DNA of 12,242 nt. Source: Dissophora ornata (Eukaryota; Mortierellomycota; Mortierellomycetes; Mortierellales; Mortierellaceae). The stretch spans positions 1,572 to 13,813 of the forward strand of contig MU617265.1 in the NCBI GenBank assembly GCA_025201705.1, given 5' to 3'. Under the pieces are notes generated by a model that was given only the letters and a program-made list of their open reading frames with translations, was not told the DNA's origin and ran no database searches. The position numbers and the translations under genes were made by a program. Shown piece after piece: positions 8,544-12,242 of this stretch (positions within the stretch are counted from its first letter, which is position 1; every line of letters starts with the position of its first letter).

Positions 8544-9942
8544 GGGAGGTGCTCAACAGCCACGCCAATCCTCCTCTGTTGATCTCGCCATGGGCTCCGG
8601 TGTGGGTCCCTCTACCTTTGGCCCATTGTCCACTGCTTCCCATCCCCCCATCCAAGGAACCTCGCGTCCTGATATTGCGCGAATCCTTCCAGGTATCTTT
8701 GTCAAGGACATGGATCAGCCTCCTGGTATAAACAAATTGCCAAAAGTGGGGGAGCGTCTCGAGAGCGTACACCAGCTCGTTCACTGCCTTTGCCTTCTGA
8801 GATCTTCGCAATCGCTCAACGACGAACTCGATGAGACTGAGCGCGCCTGGCTGAAAGTCATGGAGAATAACAAAGATGAACAAGAAAGATTGGAGATGCT
8901 GGCAATCAACATGCTTCGAGAATTCTCTCGCGAAGAACTCAAGGATGCAAAAGCGGTCGCAGAGATTGTTTGCCTGGCCCCGGCTCTCGAGAAAAACGAT
9001 TTCCAAAAGTTACACCAATGGCTGTACCATGACATTGAGAAATCCAGAATGCAAGATTTGGATCTAATCAATGGACTGGCACAACTGATACAACACACTC
9101 CCACAGGTCATCTTTACCCCGATAATCTGGTCAAGACAATGGAGTTTCTCAGCATGCGGTTAAGAAGCACCCATGAATAATATCCAAATTACATTTACGA
9201 TTTGATATTGACTATATCGAGCATCTTGGATGTCATGGCTGATTGCAACGTCAAGGATCTAGACCGCAAAGACCTCCATACGCCTCTCTCTGACTATTTG
9301 AATAGCCTAATAACCAGCGATGACCCGTGCCTGGTTTATCAGGGCGCCTATGCCTCGCAGGCCTTACTGTACGTCCCAGACGATGAAAAACTCTGGCAAA
9401 CCGCGCTGCGGCGCACAGGAAAAGTGGTCAAAGGGGTGTCAGGGCTAGTGAGCGCAGTAAAAGGCCTGGATCTCAACCGCTTCCTCGAAGGGCTGGGCTA
9501 TATTCAGGCTGGACTGCTCGGAGCATCGGCGATCACCCCACTGGCCAAAACCTTGTTCAAAGACGTCAGAACGCTGTCCAAGAGCGGGAGGCATTTTAAG
9601 GACTGTCTCAGAGAATGCTTCAGCTTCCGTCGTAAACGTGATTGGTATCCAGCATTACGTGGTGCAGATATCCTTCTTCGAAATGGCGAGTTCGCAAAAT
9701 TCAAGACTCTGGTATGTGAATCATCTTGCCGACGAGATTCAGCATTTCATGGGGAGTATGCCAACGGCTAGGGGAGCTCGCAGCCAATGAGCAGTGCGAT
9801 GACGACTCTTGAAACAGCGCTGCCGCGTTTCTAGGTGAGATGTGTCGAAACGATGTTGAGTGGGGCGAGCAAGCACACATCAAGCAATGGATCCTCGATA
9901 TTCTTATGCAGCTATCAGTGGTATCTGGAAGTGAAATGCAAG

Positions 9943-10036
9943 GTAAGAAGTGGGAGAAGTGTAATGCTGATATTGTTATAAACTCAACTATACGTAACTA
10001 AATACTAACAACATCAAGCCATTTCAATGTTTTCAG
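9943..10036 (+). other. Intron 2 of the NACHT-WD40 gene (94 bases) with TACTAAC branch site
   Basis: Donor GCAAG|GTAAGA, acceptor TGTTTTCAG, and a perfect TACTAAC at 10003-10009. The join G+CT gives ..MQ AARALLQELE.., continuing the family frame. A nearer AG at 10018 is skipped in this model. The intact splice signals suggest that decay is recent. Confidence 0.85.
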
Positions 10037-10349
10037 CTGCTAGAGCCTTGCTCCAGGAGTTGGAAACGGACGGAGATGCCAAGAAAAAAGAGCTCTACCA
10101 AGCTTGTCGAAAGGAGGATCCAGGTCCGTATCCATTGAAACCTGCTTCGCACCCGCAGTTGTCTCCACCCCTTCTCGATCGAGTTCAGAACACGGTCGAT
10201 GTTGAAGCCAGCTTGCGCCAGCTACAAAGGCGGCGCTTAGAAGGGAAGAGAAAAGATGTGTATATTTCTCCACTTGCTAAGGTCGGCCTAAAGGCCCGCG
10301 AGGATGCGCTTTTCCCTTTGATGGACAAGGTCAAGGAGTTCCTAGGCGG

Positions 10350-11350
10350 TGAGCAAAAGGTGTTTTTGATACTAGGAGATTCTGGAGCGGGAAAATCTAC
10401 CTTCAACCAGGAACTAGAGTGTGATTTGTGGAACAACTACAAGAGACACGATGACCATATTCCACTCTTTATCACCTTGGTAGTCATCTATAACCTGAAC
10501 ATGATATGATTGCCAAACAACTACGGAATGAAGGATTCAACGGTCCTCAAATCCAAGAGCTGCAGGACCACCACCAGTTCATCTTGATTTGCGACGGCTA
10601 TGACGAATGTCGACAGACAAAGAACCTTTACATGAGCAACCGATTAAATCAAGAAGGAGGATGGCGCGCTCGGATGGTGATTAGTTGCCGCAGCGAGTAC
10701 CTTGGCGCCGACTATCAAGATAGGTTCCAACCAGTAGACCGTAATCACAAAGTAGAGTCGTCACTTTTTCAAGAGGCAGTCATCGCGCCATTCTCGAAGG
10801 ATCAGATTCAAGAGTATATCAAGCAATATGTTCCTGAAAAAGGTGTGCAGTGGTCGGTCAGCGACTACTCAAAAGCACTCAGTCGGATTCACGGCCTGAA
10901 AGATCTGGTGACGAACCCATTTCTGTTAACGCTGTCGTTGAAGGTATTGCCGCGTATGGTGCATTCAGGACAAACCACTTCAGAGACTCATATCACTAGA
11001 GTCGCATTGTATGACGAGTTCGTGAATCAATGGCTGGAGCGTGGCAAAATACGACTGCTCGAGATTGTGGGCGACCAAGATAAGAAAGCACTGCAGATCT
11101 TGTGTGATGACGGATTCATGCAGCAAGGAGTTGCGTTCTTGACGGAATTGGCTGTAGCGATCTACGAGAGACAAGCAGGCAATTCAGTGGTCGTATATTC
11201 GCCAACCAAGGATAAAGGCACATGGAAAGAAGAGCTCTTTGGCCAAGGTCGCGAGAAGCAACTTTTGCGTGAGGCTTGTCCTCTCAAGCGCAACGGCAAC
11301 CAGTACTGGTTTCTCCATCAATCACTTCTTGAATACAGTCTGGCACGCGC
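10350..11350 (+). other. NACHT NTPase domain of the NLR-like gene
   Basis: It binds and hydrolyses nucleotide to switch the protein between resting and active states. Walker A GDSGAGKST is at 10375-10401. Walker B with the acidic DGYDE end is at 10584-10607. An arginine-containing strand (ISCRSEYLG) follows near 10680, and the domain closes with FLHQSLLEY near 11310. A frameshift near 10494 falls between Walker A and Walker B, so no single unspliced frame can make a whole NTPase. AACCTGAA there looks like the loss of one C. Confidence 0.85.
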
Positions 11351-11696
11351 AATATTCGAACCGCAGAAGGAAAGAAATGCGCTTGAAAGTACGGCACTAA
11401 CAACAACCGAGTTTGGACGACAGAGCAACAGTTCTACCATCATATCTGAGACTAAGGATCATGCGCATGAAATAATAGAGGCAGTTGGACAGCCGGTGCT
11501 CGATTCGCCTCTGGGACGGAAAAACTATGTTGGCGAGCCGTCAATTCTTCAATTTTTGGCGGAACGAGTCCGTCAGGAGCCTCTCTTCAAGAAACAACTA
11601 CTCTCAGTCATTGAGCGTTCGAAAACTGAAGTGGAAAAAGTCGAGGCTGTGCAGCTGGCAGCAGCGAATGCGATTACGATATTGGTCAGGGCAGGA

Positions 11697-11876
11697 GTGC
11701 AATTCAATGGAGCAGATTTACAAGGGATACAGATTCCAGGGGCGGATCTGAATCATGAAGCATTCGAATTTACTCAGTTCCAAGGAGCTAACATGAGTAA
11801 GGTCCTTCTCCGTAGCGTTTCGCTGGTTGGAGCAAATCTAAGCAAGGCCCAGATGTCAGGTGTAGAGTTTGGCGAG
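11697..11876 (+). other. Pentapeptide-repeat segment
   Basis: About 60 residues show the A(D/N)LXX pattern: GADLQ, GADLN, GANMS and GANLS at spacings of about 5, 10 or 15 residues. Such repeats build a right-handed square helix. Here they link the NACHT-side helical region to the WD40 propeller, the order I know from this family. The frame is intact. Confidence 0.8.
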
Positions 11877-11909
11877 TTGCCATTTCTCCAAGAAAAGGAC
11901 CCGGCGACA

Positions 11910-12242
11910 TCATGCGTATATTCACCAGATGGCAAAACATTTGCTGTCGGACTAGGTAATGGCAACGTCAGTGTCTATACGACTTTGGATTGGGACAAAA
12001 TAATGACCATATGCGGCAATGGCGGTGAAGTCGTGTATTCGCCAAAAGGCGATCAGATTGCGCATGGCAGTCTTGACAGGACAGTGCGGCTGTGGGACGT
12101 TGAAACAGGAGATTGCCGTCACACACTGAGTGGCCATAGCGACCGTGTTTTGAGCGTCGTGTATTCGCCAAACGGTGATCAGATAGCGTCTGGCTGTAAG
12201 GACAACACAGTGCGGCTGTGGGACGTTGAAACAGGAGATTGC
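11910..12242 (+). other. WD40 repeats, at least three, cut by window edge
   Basis: Repeat 1 (from 11910, CVYSPDGKTFAVG) is diverged. Repeats 2 and 3 carry VVYSP.GDQIA and TVRLWDVETGDC and are spaced exactly 126 bases (42 residues). A 36-base stretch is identical in both (12081-12116 and 12207-12242). WD40 propellers usually need seven blades, so most lie beyond the window. The tail is the presumed recognition surface. Confidence 0.92.

Larger units (their letters stand above)
8204..12242 (+). pseudogene. NLR-like NACHT-pentapeptide-WD40 protein, disrupted, continues past right edge
   Basis: The class is a sensor NTPase with repeat ligand-binding tail. Exon 1 (8204 or 8291 to 8453) includes EIAAAYSELGDLVNGMGH, like the N-terminal helices of the family. 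Exon 2 (8544-9942) is a helical region (LLYVPDDEKLW, SGLVSAVKGLDL, WYPALRGAD). Exon 3 (10037 onward) has Walker A GDSGAGKST (10375-10401), Walker B LICDGYDE (10584-10607), a CRSEYLG sensor-like strand, FLHQSLLEY at the NACHT end, pentapeptides and WD40 repeats. Lesions by comparison with the family frame: TAG 8282-8284 (absent if translation starts at 8291), one-base loss at 8433-8440, TAA 9178-9180, one-base loss near 9749, TGA 9810-9812 and one-base loss near 10494. From 10494 it is open for 583 codons. Assembly error could explain some shifts. A short product from ATG 10506 is possible. Confidence 0.82.

Noticed and set aside
8479..9006. Minus-strand frame of 175 codons
   Set aside because: It lies antisense to the NACHT-WD40 exon 2, whose plus-strand frame fits the protein family; this is a shadow frame.
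1..12242. tRNA, rRNA or other structured RNA genes
   Set aside because: I looked for tRNA-like B-box and cloverleaf patterns and rRNA-like conserved blocks by eye and saw none.

Overview
The window looks like nuclear DNA of a filamentous fungus. Genes are split by short GT..AG introns (about 50 to 95 bases, one with a perfect TACTAAC branch site), and the AATAAA poly(A) signals and pyrimidine-rich upstream regions fit this. There is no bacterial operon structure. The NACHT-pentapeptide-WD40 gene at the right end belongs to a family I associate with soil Mortierella-type fungi (Mortierellomycotina). That placement is family knowledge plus inference, not proven here.

Left part (1-3000): a lysine/arginine/glutamate-rich reading frame runs off the left edge on the minus strand (about 1-262), with related charged coding in another, broken frame up to about 400. 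Next is a probable multi-exon minus-strand gene (about 506-1741) for a mostly disordered protein with an acidic run. A T-rich stretch follows (1830-2440), then two or three weak plus-strand exons (about 2450-2985) for an unrecognised acidic protein.

Middle (3000-5040): an AT-rich stretch, then a decayed Helitron helicase (about 3525-4910, plus strand). It has several frameshifts and stops but still shows Pif1-type motifs. A five-copy 42-base minisatellite sits where the Walker A part of the helicase should be.

Right part (5040-12242): two genes lie head to head across about 500 bases. The minus-strand gene (7707-5101, three exons, about 807 residues) is intact. It carries a C-terminal half HET (heterokaryon incompatibility) domain behind a long N-terminal region that I do not recognise. 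The plus-strand gene (about 8204 to beyond 12242) is an NLR-like protein: helical N-terminal region, NACHT NTPase, pentapeptide repeats and WD40 repeats. It is broken by probably three single-base shifts and three in-frame stops, all before base 10500. The last 1749 bases are fully open and run off the right edge.

How they fit: HET domains are cell-death effectors in fungal non-self recognition, and NACHT-WD40 proteins are the sensor class in the same process. A divergent HET/NLR pair with an intact effector and a decaying sensor, next to a Helitron remnant, suggests a fast-turnover allorecognition or immunity locus. The functional link between the two is inference from domains and position.
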